DNA from: an uncultured Lentisphaeraceae bacterium
GTDB taxonomy: Bacteria > Verrucomicrobiota > Kiritimatiellia > RFP12 > DVOR01
Direction of reading: 5' to 3'
Assembly: GCA_949288955.1 (NCBI GenBank)
Contig: CASEMS010000006.1
Location: 1-53,770 of the forward strand
DNA length: 53,770 nt
In this document: piece after piece, positions 42,095 through 50,004 of the stretch
How the letters are laid out: every line of letters starts with the position of its first letter
How positions within the stretch are numbered: the stretch's first letter is position 1
Made by a program: the position numbers and the translations under genes
Notes under the pieces: generated by a model
Databases searched by the model: none
What the model saw: the letters and a program-made list of their open reading frames with translations, nothing else
What the model was told of the DNA's origin: nothing

Positions 42095-43453
42095 ATGACC
42101 ACCGACATGACCCAAGGCTCGCCGTTGCGGCTGTTGGTGGCCTTTTGCTGGCCCCTGCTCATCGGCAACATCATCCAGATGGCCTACGCGCTGGCCGACA
42201 TGGTCATCGTGGGGCGTCTTTTGGGTGAGGGCGCCTTGGCCGCCGTGGGCGCGGTGGGCAGCACCATTTTCGTGGTGCTGGGCTTCGTCTTCGGCATCAC
42301 CGCGGGCGTGGCCGTCGTCACCGCCCAACGCTTCGGCGCGCGGGACTTCCGGGGCGTGCGGCTCTCGGTGGGGACGGGCGTGTGGGTGAGCGCGGCCATC
42401 GCCGCAGCCGTCACCCTCGCCTGCTGGCTCTGCACCGACCCCATCCTCCGCCTGCTCAACACCCCGCCTGACGTCTTCGCCCTGGCGCACGACTACCTCT
42501 CCGTCAGCTTCCTCGGCACCCCCTTCATGGTCTTTTTCAACTTCCAGAGCGCCACCCTGCGCGCTTTGGGCGACAGCCGCACGCCGCTCTTCTTCCTGGC
42601 CGGCGCCTCCTGCCTCAACGTCGTGCTGGACATCCTCTTCATCTCCGCCTTTGGCATGGGCGTGGCCGGCGCCGCATGGGCCACCAACACGGCCATCCTC
42701 TGCTCCGCCCTCACCTGCCTTCTCCTCGTCACCCGCCGCCTTCCGGAACTGCGCCTGCGTCGCGCCGACTGGCGTCCCCGCCCGCGCATGGCCTGGCATC
42801 AGCTGGCCATCGCCGTGCCGATGGGACTGCAATTCTCCGTCACCGGCCTGGGGGCGATGGTGCTGCAGGCCGCCATCAACACCTTCGGCGTGGCGCAGAT
42901 GGCCGGGATGACCGCCGCGCGCAACGTCGAGAACGTGGCCTGCCAGCTCCCCGTGGCCCTCGGCCAGGCCATGGCCACCTACGCCGCGCAGAACTTCGGC
43001 GCCGGCCGCCTCGCCCGCATCCGCGCCGGTGTCCGCGCCTCCGTGCTCATCACCGTGACCTACGGCGCGGCAATGACGGCGCTGGCGCTCCTCTTCGGCA
43101 ACCTCTTCGTGGCGGCTTTCCTCCGCGAGCCCACCGCGGCCGTCCTGGACGTGGGCCGCCGGATGCTCTGGGTCACCGCCCCCTTCTTCGTGCCGCTGGG
43201 GCTCATCTTCATCTTTCGCAACACCCTCCAAGGGATCGGCCGCTCCCTCCTGCCCATGCTCGCCGGCTTCGTGGAGATGGCCATGCGCATGGGCGTCGCC
43301 CTCGGGCTCCTCCACCTCCTGGGCGTCGACGCCGTTTACTGGGGCGACCCCGCCGCCTGGGTGGGCGCCGCCGCCCTGCTCATCGTCGCCTACTGGGCCT
43401 ACTCCCGCCGTTGGCCGCACGAAAGGGATCCCGCGCCGTGCCCCTGTCCCTGA
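42095..43453 (+). CDS. MATE-family efflux transporter
   Basis: A 452-residue 12-helix exporter of the MATE family. Typical motifs: PLLIGNIIQMAYALADMVIVGRLLG in helix 1, ALAAVGAVGSTI, ATLRALGDSRTP, VGAGAAWATN-like GVAGAAWATNTA, and the second-half GMTAARNVENVACQLPVALGQAMATYAAQNFGAG. It would export cationic compounds against Na+ or H+. The final residues (RDPAPCPCP) overlap the next gene by 16 bp. Confidence 0.92.
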   Translation: MTTDMTQGSPLRLLVAFCWPLLIGNIIQMAYALADMVIVGRLLGEGALAAVGAVGSTIFVVLGFVFGITAGVAVVTAQRFGARDFRGVRLSVGTGVWVSAAIAAAVTLACWLCTDPILRLLNTPPDVFALAHDYLSVSFLGTPFMVFFNFQSATLRALGDSRTPLFFLAGASCLNVVLDILFISAFGMGVAGAAWATNTAILCSALTCLLLVTRRLPELRLRRADWRPRPRMAWHQLAIAVPMGLQFSVTGLGAMVLQAAINTFGVAQMAGMTAARNVENVACQLPVALGQAMATYAAQNFGAGRLARIRAGVRASVLITVTYGAAMTALALLFGNLFVAAFLREPTAAVLDVGRRMLWVTAPFFVPLGLIFIFRNTLQGIGRSLLPMLAGFVEMAMRMGVALGLLHLLGVDAVYWGDPAAWVGAAALLIVAYWAYSRRWPHERDPAPCPCP

Positions 43454-44559
43454 CCGCCCTCTGGCGAGCCCTCCGCGCCAACGCCGTCACCGTTGCCTCC
43501 CTCGCGGCGGCGGCCCTCTCCTTCCTCCTCGTGCGGAATCCCGGCGCCTGGTGGCAGGCCATCGACCTGCGCACGCTCAACCTCCTCTTCTGCCTGATGT
43601 TCGTCGTGGCCGGGCTCCGGGAGTGCTGCCTCTTCCGCGTCCTTGCCCAACGCCTCCTGGCCGGGCGCACGCGCTTCCGCTCGCTGGCGCACACCCTCGT
43701 CCAGCTCCCCTTCTGGGTCGCGATGGTCGCCACCAACGACGTCGCCCTCATCGCCCTCGTCCCCTTCGCCGTCTACGCCCTCGACCGCCTCGGCCTGCGC
43801 CACCGCCTCCCCGGCCTCATCGCCCTCCAGACCGTCGCCGCCAACCTCGGCTCCATGGCCACCCCCGTCGGCAACCCCCAGAACCTCTTCCTCTACACCG
43901 CCCACCTCATCCCCCCCGGCGACTTCTTCGCCGCCACGCTCCCAGTGGCCTTCGCCGGCGCACTCCTTCTCTTCGGCCTCACCCACGCCCTGCGCGATGA
44001 GCCCATCGACTTCCGCTTCGAGCACCACCGCACCCTCACCCACCGCCCCCAAGCCGCCCTCTGCGGTATCCTCTTCGCCCTCTGCCTCCTCACCGTCTTC
44101 CGCCTCCTTCCCCACGCCTGGCTCTTCGTGACCGTCCTCGCCGCCGCGCTTCTCTTCTGCCGCACCGCCCTCCGCCAAGTGGACTTCGCGCTCCTGCTCA
44201 CCTTCGTCGGCTTCTTCGTCTTCTCCCACAACCTCGGGCAGATCGACGCCGTCCGCGACCTCCTCACCCGCCTTCTCGAAGACCACACCCAGGCCACCGC
44301 CGCCGTCGCCTCCCAAGCCCTCTCCAACGTCCCCGCCGCCGTCCTTCTCTCCCCCTTCACCGACGACTGGCGCGGCCTCCTCTGGGGCGCGGACATCGGC
44401 GCCTTCGGCACCCCCGTCGCCTCCCTCGCCAGCCTCATCTCCCTCGGCCTCTATCTCCGCGAGCCCGGCGCCCGCCCCTGGCGCTACCTCCTCCTCTTCA
44501 CCCTGCTCAACCTCGCCTTCCTCCTCCCCCTCTCCGCCCTCACCCTTCTCCTCGACTGA
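43438..44559 (+). CDS. Anion permease of the ion-transporter (ArsB/NhaD/DASS) superfamily
   Basis: A 373-residue membrane protein with about ten helices. Typical segments are WVAMVATNDVALIALVPFAVYALDRLG (the TNDVAL signature), TVAANLGSMATPVGNPQNLFLY (ATPVGNPQN) and the second inverted-repeat motif SQALSNVPAAVLLSPFTDDW. These place it among ArsB/NhaD/citrate-type transporters. Start is a GTG at 43438, overlapping the MATE gene; no ATG is available nearby. Substrate not determined. Confidence 0.85.
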   Translation: MPLSLTALWRALRANAVTVASLAAAALSFLLVRNPGAWWQAIDLRTLNLLFCLMFVVAGLRECCLFRVLAQRLLAGRTRFRSLAHTLVQLPFWVAMVATNDVALIALVPFAVYALDRLGLRHRLPGLIALQTVAANLGSMATPVGNPQNLFLYTAHLIPPGDFFAATLPVAFAGALLLFGLTHALRDEPIDFRFEHHRTLTHRPQAALCGILFALCLLTVFRLLPHAWLFVTVLAAALLFCRTALRQVDFALLLTFVGFFVFSHNLGQIDAVRDLLTRLLEDHTQATAAVASQALSNVPAAVLLSPFTDDWRGLLWGADIGAFGTPVASLASLISLGLYLREPGARPWRYLLLFTLLNLAFLLPLSALTLLLD

Positions 44560-44567
44560 CCCCACCC

Positions 44568-44721
44568 GTCCCAGCCGCCGACTCTCCAAGCATCGGCGGC
44601 TGAGTCTCCGTGGATCGGCCGCCGATCCTCCGAGACTTAGCCGCCGATCCACCGAGCGTCAGCCGCCAAGTCTCCCCGCGTCAGCCGCCGTTTGGAAACG
44701 AAGGCGGCTGGGAGATCGCGC
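44568..44721. repeat. 22-bp repeat array R7 (7 units)
   Basis: Units begin at 44568, 44590, 44612, 44634, 44656, 44678 and 44700. Cores alternate CCAGCCGCCGA, TCGGCGGCTGA, TCGGCCGCCGA, TTAGCCGCCGA, TCAGCCGCC and AAGGCGGCTGG. Linkers differ from R1-R6 (GTCTCCGT, TCCTCCGA, TCCACCGA), so this array is a divergent subtype with the same register. Confidence 0.88.
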
Positions 44722-44777
44722 CCAGAGGCTCCACGCACATCTACCGCTACCTCCGTGGGCGACACTCACAAGCACGC

Positions 44778-44807
44778 TTGAGGAGGGGCACAGAGTTGCG
44801 CTAGACT
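44778..44807 (+). promoter_or_regulatory. Promoter of the iron-sulfur flavoprotein gene
   Basis: TTGAGG (44778-44783), 18 bp, TAGACT (44802-44807). The leader has AAAGGAG before the ATG at 44834. Confidence 0.55.
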
Positions 44808-44833
44808 ATGAATGTCGCCTAAGAAAGGAGCGC

Positions 44834-45373
44834 ATGATGAAGCAAATCCTTGTCCTCTCCTCCTCCCCCCGAAAGGGCGGGAACTCCGAAACCCTCGCCT
44901 TGGCCGTGGCGGAGGGTGCGCGCGAAGCCGGCCATGCCGTCACCTTCATCCGCTTGGCGGAGCGCAAAATCGCCCCTTGCACGGGGTGCGGGCTGTGCTC
45001 CTTCCACGGCAAGCCCTGCCCCATCCAGGACGATGCCCGCGCCATCCAAGAAGCGATGCTCGCGGCGGATGTCGTGGTCATGGCCACCCCCGTCTACTTC
45101 TACAGCATCTGCGCGCAGATGAAGACGCTGATTGACCGTTCCAGCCCCTATTATGAGCGGATGTCCGGCAAAACGTTCGGCTTCATCATGACCTCGGCGG
45201 ACGATGACCCGGCCTGCATGGATCGCACGTTGGAGGACTTCCGCGGTTACCTCGCCTGCCTGGAAGACCCGCACGAATGCTTCGCCCTCCGCGCCGCCGG
45301 CCTCACCCATCCAGACGAGGCGAAGGCCTCCCCTTACCTTCAGCAGGCGCGCGACCTCGGCCGGGCGCTCTGA
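44834..45373 (+). CDS. Iron-sulfur flavoprotein, NADPH-dependent FMN reductase fold
   Basis: A 179-residue flavodoxin-like protein. LVLSSSPRKGGNSETLA binds the FMN phosphate and ATPVYFYSICAQMKTLIDR is the second family motif. Between them is CTGCGLCSFHGKPC, a CxxCxxC(x6)C pattern as in Isf-type proteins that carry a [4Fe-4S] cluster. It likely shuttles electrons in the cytoplasm. It faces the hydrogenase operon tail to tail, sharing its terminator, which makes an exchange of electrons with ferredoxin or hydrogenase plausible but unproven. Confidence 0.88.
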   Translation: MMKQILVLSSSPRKGGNSETLALAVAEGAREAGHAVTFIRLAERKIAPCTGCGLCSFHGKPCPIQDDARAIQEAMLAADVVVMATPVYFYSICAQMKTLIDRSSPYYERMSGKTFGFIMTSADDDPACMDRTLEDFRGYLACLEDPHECFALRAAGLTHPDEAKASPYLQQARDLGRAL

Positions 45374-45398
45374 CGAAAGGAAAGGATAAGAAGACGAC

Positions 45399-45423
45399 AA
45401 AAAAAGCCCCGCCGAAGCGGGGC
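45399..45423 (-). terminator. Terminator of the hydrogenase operon
   Basis: Stem GCCCCGC / GCGGGGC with loop CGAA (45406-45423), followed on the minus strand by T7. It lies 30 bp after the hydA stop and 26 bp after the convergent flavoprotein gene. Confidence 0.9.
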
Positions 45424-45452
45424 CGATTGCGTCATTCCGCGCATACCGCGGG

Positions 45453-47210
45453 TCAGGCGGTATAGAGGGGCTTGGCGGTGTAGTGGGTGTGGAGGAGGTG
45501 GTGGGCCTTCTCGCTGCAAGGGGCACCCAGATAATCCGCGTAGATCTTCTGGATCTGCGGGTTCTGGTGGGAGCAACGGTGGGCGGACTCACGGTCATCC
45601 TTGTAGAGGCCTTCCATGCGCGCCTTGCGAACCTCGTCGGTGGCGAGCGTGGGCTGACCGCCGCCGCCGATGCAACCACCGCGGCACGCCATGACCTCGA
45701 TGAACTGCCAACGGGGCGGACGCCCGGCCTTGCGGTCCTCGCGGATGGCATCGAGGACTTGCTCGACGTTGCCCATCTGGTGGGCGACGGCGATGGAGAC
45801 CTTGGTGCCCTTGATGTCGATGACGGCTTCCTTGACGCCTTGCAGGCCGCGAACCTGGGTGAAGTTGACGTCGGCCAACTCCTCCTTGGTGATGAGATGG
45901 TAGGCCGTGCGGAGCGCGGCCTCCATCACACCACCGGTGGCGCCGAAGAGGGTTCCGGCACCGGTGTACTCGCCCAGGATGGAGTCGGCGGGGCTCTCGG
46001 GGAGGTTGGCGAAGTCGAGGCCCGCGATCTTGATCATGCGGGCGAGCTCGCGGGTGGTGAGCACGACGTCGACGTCCTGGTGGCCGGAGGCGTGCATCTC
46101 CTCGGAGCGGGTGATCTCGTATTTCTTCGCCGTGCAGGGCATGATGGAGGTGAGATGGATGCGGGCGGGGTCGAGACCCATCTTCTCGGCGAAGTAGGTC
46201 TTGGCCATGACGCCGAGCATCTGCTGAGGGCTCTTGGCGGTGGAGAAGTTGGGGATGAAGTCCGCGGCGTACTTCTCCATCCAGTCCGTCCACGAGGGGC
46301 AGCAGGAGGTGATGAGGGGAAGCTCGCCGCCCTGGGTGAAGCGCTGGACGAACTCGGTGCCCTCCTCCATGATGGTGAGGTCGGCGGAGAAGTTGGTGTC
46401 GAAGACGGCCTGGAAGCCGAGACGGCGAAGCGCGGTGTAAATCTTGCCGGTGGAGAGCTCGCCGGGCTTCATGCCGAAGGCTTCGCCGAGGGCGACGCGG
46501 ACGGCAGGGGCGATCTGCACGGCGGTGAAGCGCTGCGGGTCGCGGAGGGCGTCCCAGACCTTGGCCGTGTCGTCGCGCTCGTAGATGGCGCCGACGGGGC
46601 AGTGGGCGGAGCACTGGCCGCACTTGATGCAGGGGGAGTCATTGAGGGGCACGCCGGCGGCGGGTGCAATCTGCATCCGCTCGCCGCGACCGATGAACTC
46701 GAGGGCCCAGACGTTCTGCATCTCCTGGCAGACGATGGCGCACCGACCGCACTTGATGCACTTGTCGGGATCGAGGACGATGGAGGGCGTGCTCTCGTCG
46801 CGCGGGATGTGCTCGATGGCGGGCCGGGGGAAGGGCGCCTCGCGGATGCCGAAGTCGGTGGCCACGCGCTGAAGCTCGCAGACACCGGAACGGGGGCACT
46901 TGAGGCAGTCGGCCGGGTGGGTGCTGAGGATCAGCTGGATGACCGTCTTGCGGATCTGCACGATATCGGGGTCGTGCGTGGTGATCTTCATGCCCTCGGC
47001 GACCTCGGTGCAGCAGGCGCGGAGCAACTTGGGGCTGTTGCCGTTGCGGACGACGCAGATGCCGCAGGCGGCCCAGGCCTTGACGTCAGGATGGTGGCAG
47101 AGGGTGGGAATCTGCACGGCCACCTTCTTGGCGGCCTCCAGGATGGTGGTGCCCGCGGGGACCTCCACCGCGATGCCGTTGATTTCCAAGTGGACGAGTT
47201 TCTGTTCCAT
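45453..47210 (-). CDS. hydA: [FeFe] hydrogenase catalytic subunit HydA (bifurcating type)
   Basis: A 585-residue group A [FeFe] hydrogenase. N-terminal [2Fe-2S] domain with C38, C49, C52 and C66/67; a His-Cys3 [4Fe-4S] site (H98, C102, C105, C111); two [4Fe-4S] ferredoxin clusters (C151-C161, C194-C204). The H-cluster motifs are TSCCPSW (301-307), MPCTAKKYE (357-365) and MACRGGCIGGGGQP near residue 500. With HydB and HydC it forms the trimeric complex that couples NADH and reduced ferredoxin oxidation to H2 formation. It starts 10 bp after hydB. Maturases HydEFG are not in the window. Confidence 0.97.
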   Translation of the reverse strand: MEQKLVHLEINGIAVEVPAGTTILEAAKKVAVQIPTLCHHPDVKAWAACGICVVRNGNSPKLLRACCTEVAEGMKITTHDPDIVQIRKTVIQLILSTHPADCLKCPRSGVCELQRVATDFGIREAPFPRPAIEHIPRDESTPSIVLDPDKCIKCGRCAIVCQEMQNVWALEFIGRGERMQIAPAAGVPLNDSPCIKCGQCSAHCPVGAIYERDDTAKVWDALRDPQRFTAVQIAPAVRVALGEAFGMKPGELSTGKIYTALRRLGFQAVFDTNFSADLTIMEEGTEFVQRFTQGGELPLITSCCPSWTDWMEKYAADFIPNFSTAKSPQQMLGVMAKTYFAEKMGLDPARIHLTSIMPCTAKKYEITRSEEMHASGHQDVDVVLTTRELARMIKIAGLDFANLPESPADSILGEYTGAGTLFGATGGVMEAALRTAYHLITKEELADVNFTQVRGLQGVKEAVIDIKGTKVSIAVAHQMGNVEQVLDAIREDRKAGRPPRWQFIEVMACRGGCIGGGGQPTLATDEVRKARMEGLYKDDRESAHRCSHQNPQIQKIYADYLGAPCSEKAHHLLHTHYTAKPLYTA

Positions 47211-47220
47211 GGCGCTCTCC

Positions 47221-49080
47221 TCAGGCGATCTCGATGGCGTGCAGCTTGCAGGTGTTGTAGCACTGGCCGCATTTCACGCACTTCTTGGGGTCGATGACGT
47301 GCTTCTCGCGCACCTTGCCGGAGATGGCGCCCACGGGACAGACGCGGGCGCACATCGTGCAGCCGACGCACCGCTCGGGGTTGATGCGGTACTGAACCAA
47401 CTTCTTGCACTTGCCGGAGGGGCAACGCTTGTCGTTGATGTGCGCCAACACCTCGTCCATGAAGTAGCGGAGCATGGCCTGAACAGGGTTGGAGGCCGTC
47501 TGGCCGAGGCCGCAGAGGGAGGCGCGGGCCATGGCCTGGCAGATGTCCTGCATCTTCTGGATGTCCTCGGGTTCGCCCCGGCCCTCGGAGATGCGGGTGA
47601 GGGCGTTGAGCAGGGCACGACCGCCGATACGGCAGGGCATGCACTTGCCGCAGCTCTCATCGACCGTGAACTCCAGGTAGAACTTCGCCACGTCCACGAT
47701 GCAGTCGGTGTCGTCCATGACGATGAGGCCGCCGGATCCGACGATGGAGCCGATCTTGGCGAGGGACTCGTAGTCGATGGGCATATCGAGGTACTCGGGC
47801 GGGATCATGCCGCCGGAGGGACCGCCGGTCTGCGCGGCCTTGAACTTGCGGCCGTTGGGGATACCGCCGCCGATGTCGAAGATAATCTCACGCAGGGTGA
47901 TGCCCATGGGCACCTCGATGAGGCCGGAGTTGCGCACCTTGCCGGTGAGCGCGAAGACCTTGGTGCCCTTGCTGGTGGCCGTGCCGATGGAGCTGAACCA
48001 CTTGGCGCCCTTGGTGATGATGACGGCGACGTTGGCGAGCGTCTCGACGTTGTTGATGATGGTCGGCTTGCCCCAGAGGCCCTTGACGGCGGGGAAGGGC
48101 GGACGGGGCGTGGGCTGGCCGCGCTTGCCCTCGATGGAGGCGAGCAGGGCGGTCTCCTCGCCGCAGACGAAGGCGCCCGCACCGAAGCGCAGCTCGATGT
48201 CGAAGGTGAAGTCGCTGCCCAGGATGTTCGGGCAGCCCAGCAACCCCCACTCGCGCGCCTGATCGATGGCGATTTGCAGGCGTTTGATGGCCAGCGGGTA
48301 TTCGGCGCGGATGTAGATGAAGCCTTTGGTGGCGCCGGTGGCGCGGCCGGCGATCATCATCGCCTCAAGGATGGCGTGGGGGTCGCCCTCCAGCGTGGAA
48401 CGGTCCATGTACGCGCCGGGATCGCCCTCGTCGGCGTTGCAGACGATGTACTTCTGGTCGGCCTCGACCCCGGCGGAGAACTGCCATTTCTTACCCGTGG
48501 GAAAGCCCGCGCCGCCGCGGCCGCGAAGGCCGGAGGCGAGGATCTCGTCGATGATGCCCTGCGGGGTCATCTCGAAAAGGGCCTTCTCCAGACCGGCGTA
48601 ACCGTCGTGCGCGATGTAGTCCTCGATCTTCTCGGGGTCGATGAGGCCGCAGTGGCGAAGGACGATACGCTGCTGCTTGGCGTAGAAATCGATGTCATGG
48701 CCCTGATGGCCCTGCTCGGCCTGAGATTTGTCGTAGAGCAGACGGGTAACGATCTGGCCGTTGACGATGTGCTCGTTGATGATGGCCGCCGCGTCCTCCG
48801 GCTTCACGTCCACATAGAAGGTATCGTCGGGCAGCACCTTCACGATGGGGCCGCGCTCACAGAAGCCCATGCACCCGGTGCGGACGATACGCACGTTGGC
48901 GCCGGCATACTCCGCGGCCTTCGTCAGCGCCGCGTAGAGCGCCAAGCCGCCGTTCGAGTCGCAGGCCGTGCCGCCGCAGACCATCACATACTTGCGGCCG
49001 CCAGCCTCGGCCTTCGTGTTCTCGGCCTCCAACCGCGCGCGCAGCGCGTCGAGACCTTCGCGGGAAAGTTTCTCAGCCAT
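47221..49080 (-). CDS. hydB: Bifurcating hydrogenase NuoF-like subunit HydB
   Basis: A 619-residue flavoprotein subunit. N-terminal thioredoxin-like [2Fe-2S] domain (VCGGTACDSNGG..RTGCMGFCERGP). The NuoF-like core has the FMN/NADH motifs GRGGAGFPTGKKW and VCGEETALLASIEGKRG, with the cluster motif ESCGKCMPCRIGG. The C-terminus adds two ferredoxin clusters (CVGCTMCARVCPVGAI, CVKCGQCYNTCKLHAI). This order of domains is diagnostic of HydB/HndC subunits. ATG at 49080 is preceded by GAGAGAGG; the gene starts 14 bp after hydC. Confidence 0.96.
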   Translation of the reverse strand: MAEKLSREGLDALRARLEAENTKAEAGGRKYVMVCGGTACDSNGGLALYAALTKAAEYAGANVRIVRTGCMGFCERGPIVKVLPDDTFYVDVKPEDAAAIINEHIVNGQIVTRLLYDKSQAEQGHQGHDIDFYAKQQRIVLRHCGLIDPEKIEDYIAHDGYAGLEKALFEMTPQGIIDEILASGLRGRGGAGFPTGKKWQFSAGVEADQKYIVCNADEGDPGAYMDRSTLEGDPHAILEAMMIAGRATGATKGFIYIRAEYPLAIKRLQIAIDQAREWGLLGCPNILGSDFTFDIELRFGAGAFVCGEETALLASIEGKRGQPTPRPPFPAVKGLWGKPTIINNVETLANVAVIITKGAKWFSSIGTATSKGTKVFALTGKVRNSGLIEVPMGITLREIIFDIGGGIPNGRKFKAAQTGGPSGGMIPPEYLDMPIDYESLAKIGSIVGSGGLIVMDDTDCIVDVAKFYLEFTVDESCGKCMPCRIGGRALLNALTRISEGRGEPEDIQKMQDICQAMARASLCGLGQTASNPVQAMLRYFMDEVLAHINDKRCPSGKCKKLVQYRINPERCVGCTMCARVCPVGAISGKVREKHVIDPKKCVKCGQCYNTCKLHAIEIA

Positions 49081-49094
49081 GTGCCACCTCTCTC

Positions 49095-49574
49095 TCAGTG
49101 CTTCGCGCGGAACTTGTCGAGGATGCCGGGCAGGGCCGCCTTGGTGACCTTGCCGAAGACCTCGCCGTTGATGACGATGACGGGCGCCAAGCCGCAGCAA
49201 CCCAGGCAACGCACCGCCTCGGTCGAGAACTCGCCGTCGGGCGTCACGGTATTCACGCCCACGCCCAGCTCCTGCTCAAGCGCCTTCATGATGTCGTCGC
49301 CGCCCTTCAGGTAGCACGCCGTCCCGAGGCAGACCTGGATGAGGTTGCGCCCCGGCTGCTTCAGCTTGAAGAAGTTATAGAAGGTGATGACGCCGTAAAT
49401 CTTCGCCAGCGGCACCTCCAACAGGTCTGCCAGCTCCAGCACGATCTCGCGCGGCATATACCCATAGGTCTGCTGCACGCGGTGCAACACCATGATCAGA
49501 TTCCCGGGTTTCGGCTTCCATTCCTCGATGAAAGCGCGCAACTCCGGCGTCAACGTCTTCTTGTCCTGAGCCAT
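49095..49574 (-). CDS. hydC: Bifurcating hydrogenase NuoE-like subunit HydC
   Basis: A 159-residue thioredoxin-like [2Fe-2S] subunit. Four Cys ligands are in CLGTACYLKGG and CLGCCGLAPV; VLHRVQQTYGYMPREIV and KIYGVITFYNFF are typical of NuoE/HydC. The start MAQDKKTLTPE at 49574 follows an AAAGGAGAG site; the longer frame upstream is promoter DNA. First gene of the hydCBA operon. Confidence 0.95.
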   Translation of the reverse strand: MAQDKKTLTPELRAFIEEWKPKPGNLIMVLHRVQQTYGYMPREIVLELADLLEVPLAKIYGVITFYNFFKLKQPGRNLIQVCLGTACYLKGGDDIMKALEQELGVGVNTVTPDGEFSTEAVRCLGCCGLAPVIVINGEVFGKVTKAALPGILDKFRAKH

Positions 49575-49630
49575 AAGGTCTCTCCTTTGTCGGCGGCGAT
49601 GGGGCCCGCGGCCCAACATCAATCTGTCCC

Positions 49631-49659
49631 AGTATCGCAAACGAAACCACCCTCGTCAA
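49631..49659 (-). promoter_or_regulatory. Promoter of the hydCBA operon
   Basis: TTGACG (49659-49654), 17-bp spacer, GATACT (49636-49631) on the minus strand, about 57 bp upstream of the hydC ATG. Confidence 0.75.
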
Positions 49660-49757
49660 GCGCAAAACACGCGACGGCAATAATTAGTCCAAACAAATAG
49701 GACGTTCAGGAGGCCACCTCCCCCACCCTACCCAACGTTGCCACGCCACCTCCCACA

Positions 49758-49889
49758 GAATCAGCCCCCACCTCTCCAAGAGTCAGGGGCTGATCGACCT
49801 TGGCTCAGCGGCCGATCCACTTCGGGTCGGGGGCTGATCCTCCTTGGCTCAGGGGCTGATCCTCCTTGGGTCGGGGGCTGATCCTTTTC
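49758..49889. repeat. 22-bp repeat array R8 (6 units)
   Basis: Units begin at 49758, 49780, 49802, 49824, 49846 and 49868. Cores TCAGCCCCCAC, TCAGGGGCTGA (twice), TCAGCGGCCGA and TCGGGGGCTGA (twice). Linkers are TCCTCCTT, TCGACCTT and TCCACTTC, so the subtype resembles R7. It lies between the divergent hydC and rlmB genes. Confidence 0.92.
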
Positions 49890-49988
49890 CACCCCGAGAC
49901 GTGGGGAGATCCCCCACGCGTGATTGCGTCCCCGCAAAGGCATTCCCGCAGCAGCCAAACGGCACTCCCTGCAGAAGCGGGCGGCGTT

Positions 49989-49997
49989 TGGTATAGT
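49989..49997 (+). promoter_or_regulatory. TGG-extended -10 promoter of rlmB (leaderless)
   Basis: TTTGG-TATAGT (TATAGT at 49992-49997), then CTCTGGC and the ATG at 50005. There is no ribosome binding site, and the predicted start of transcription coincides with the start codon. Confidence 0.7.
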
Positions 49998-50004
49998 CTC
50001 TGGC

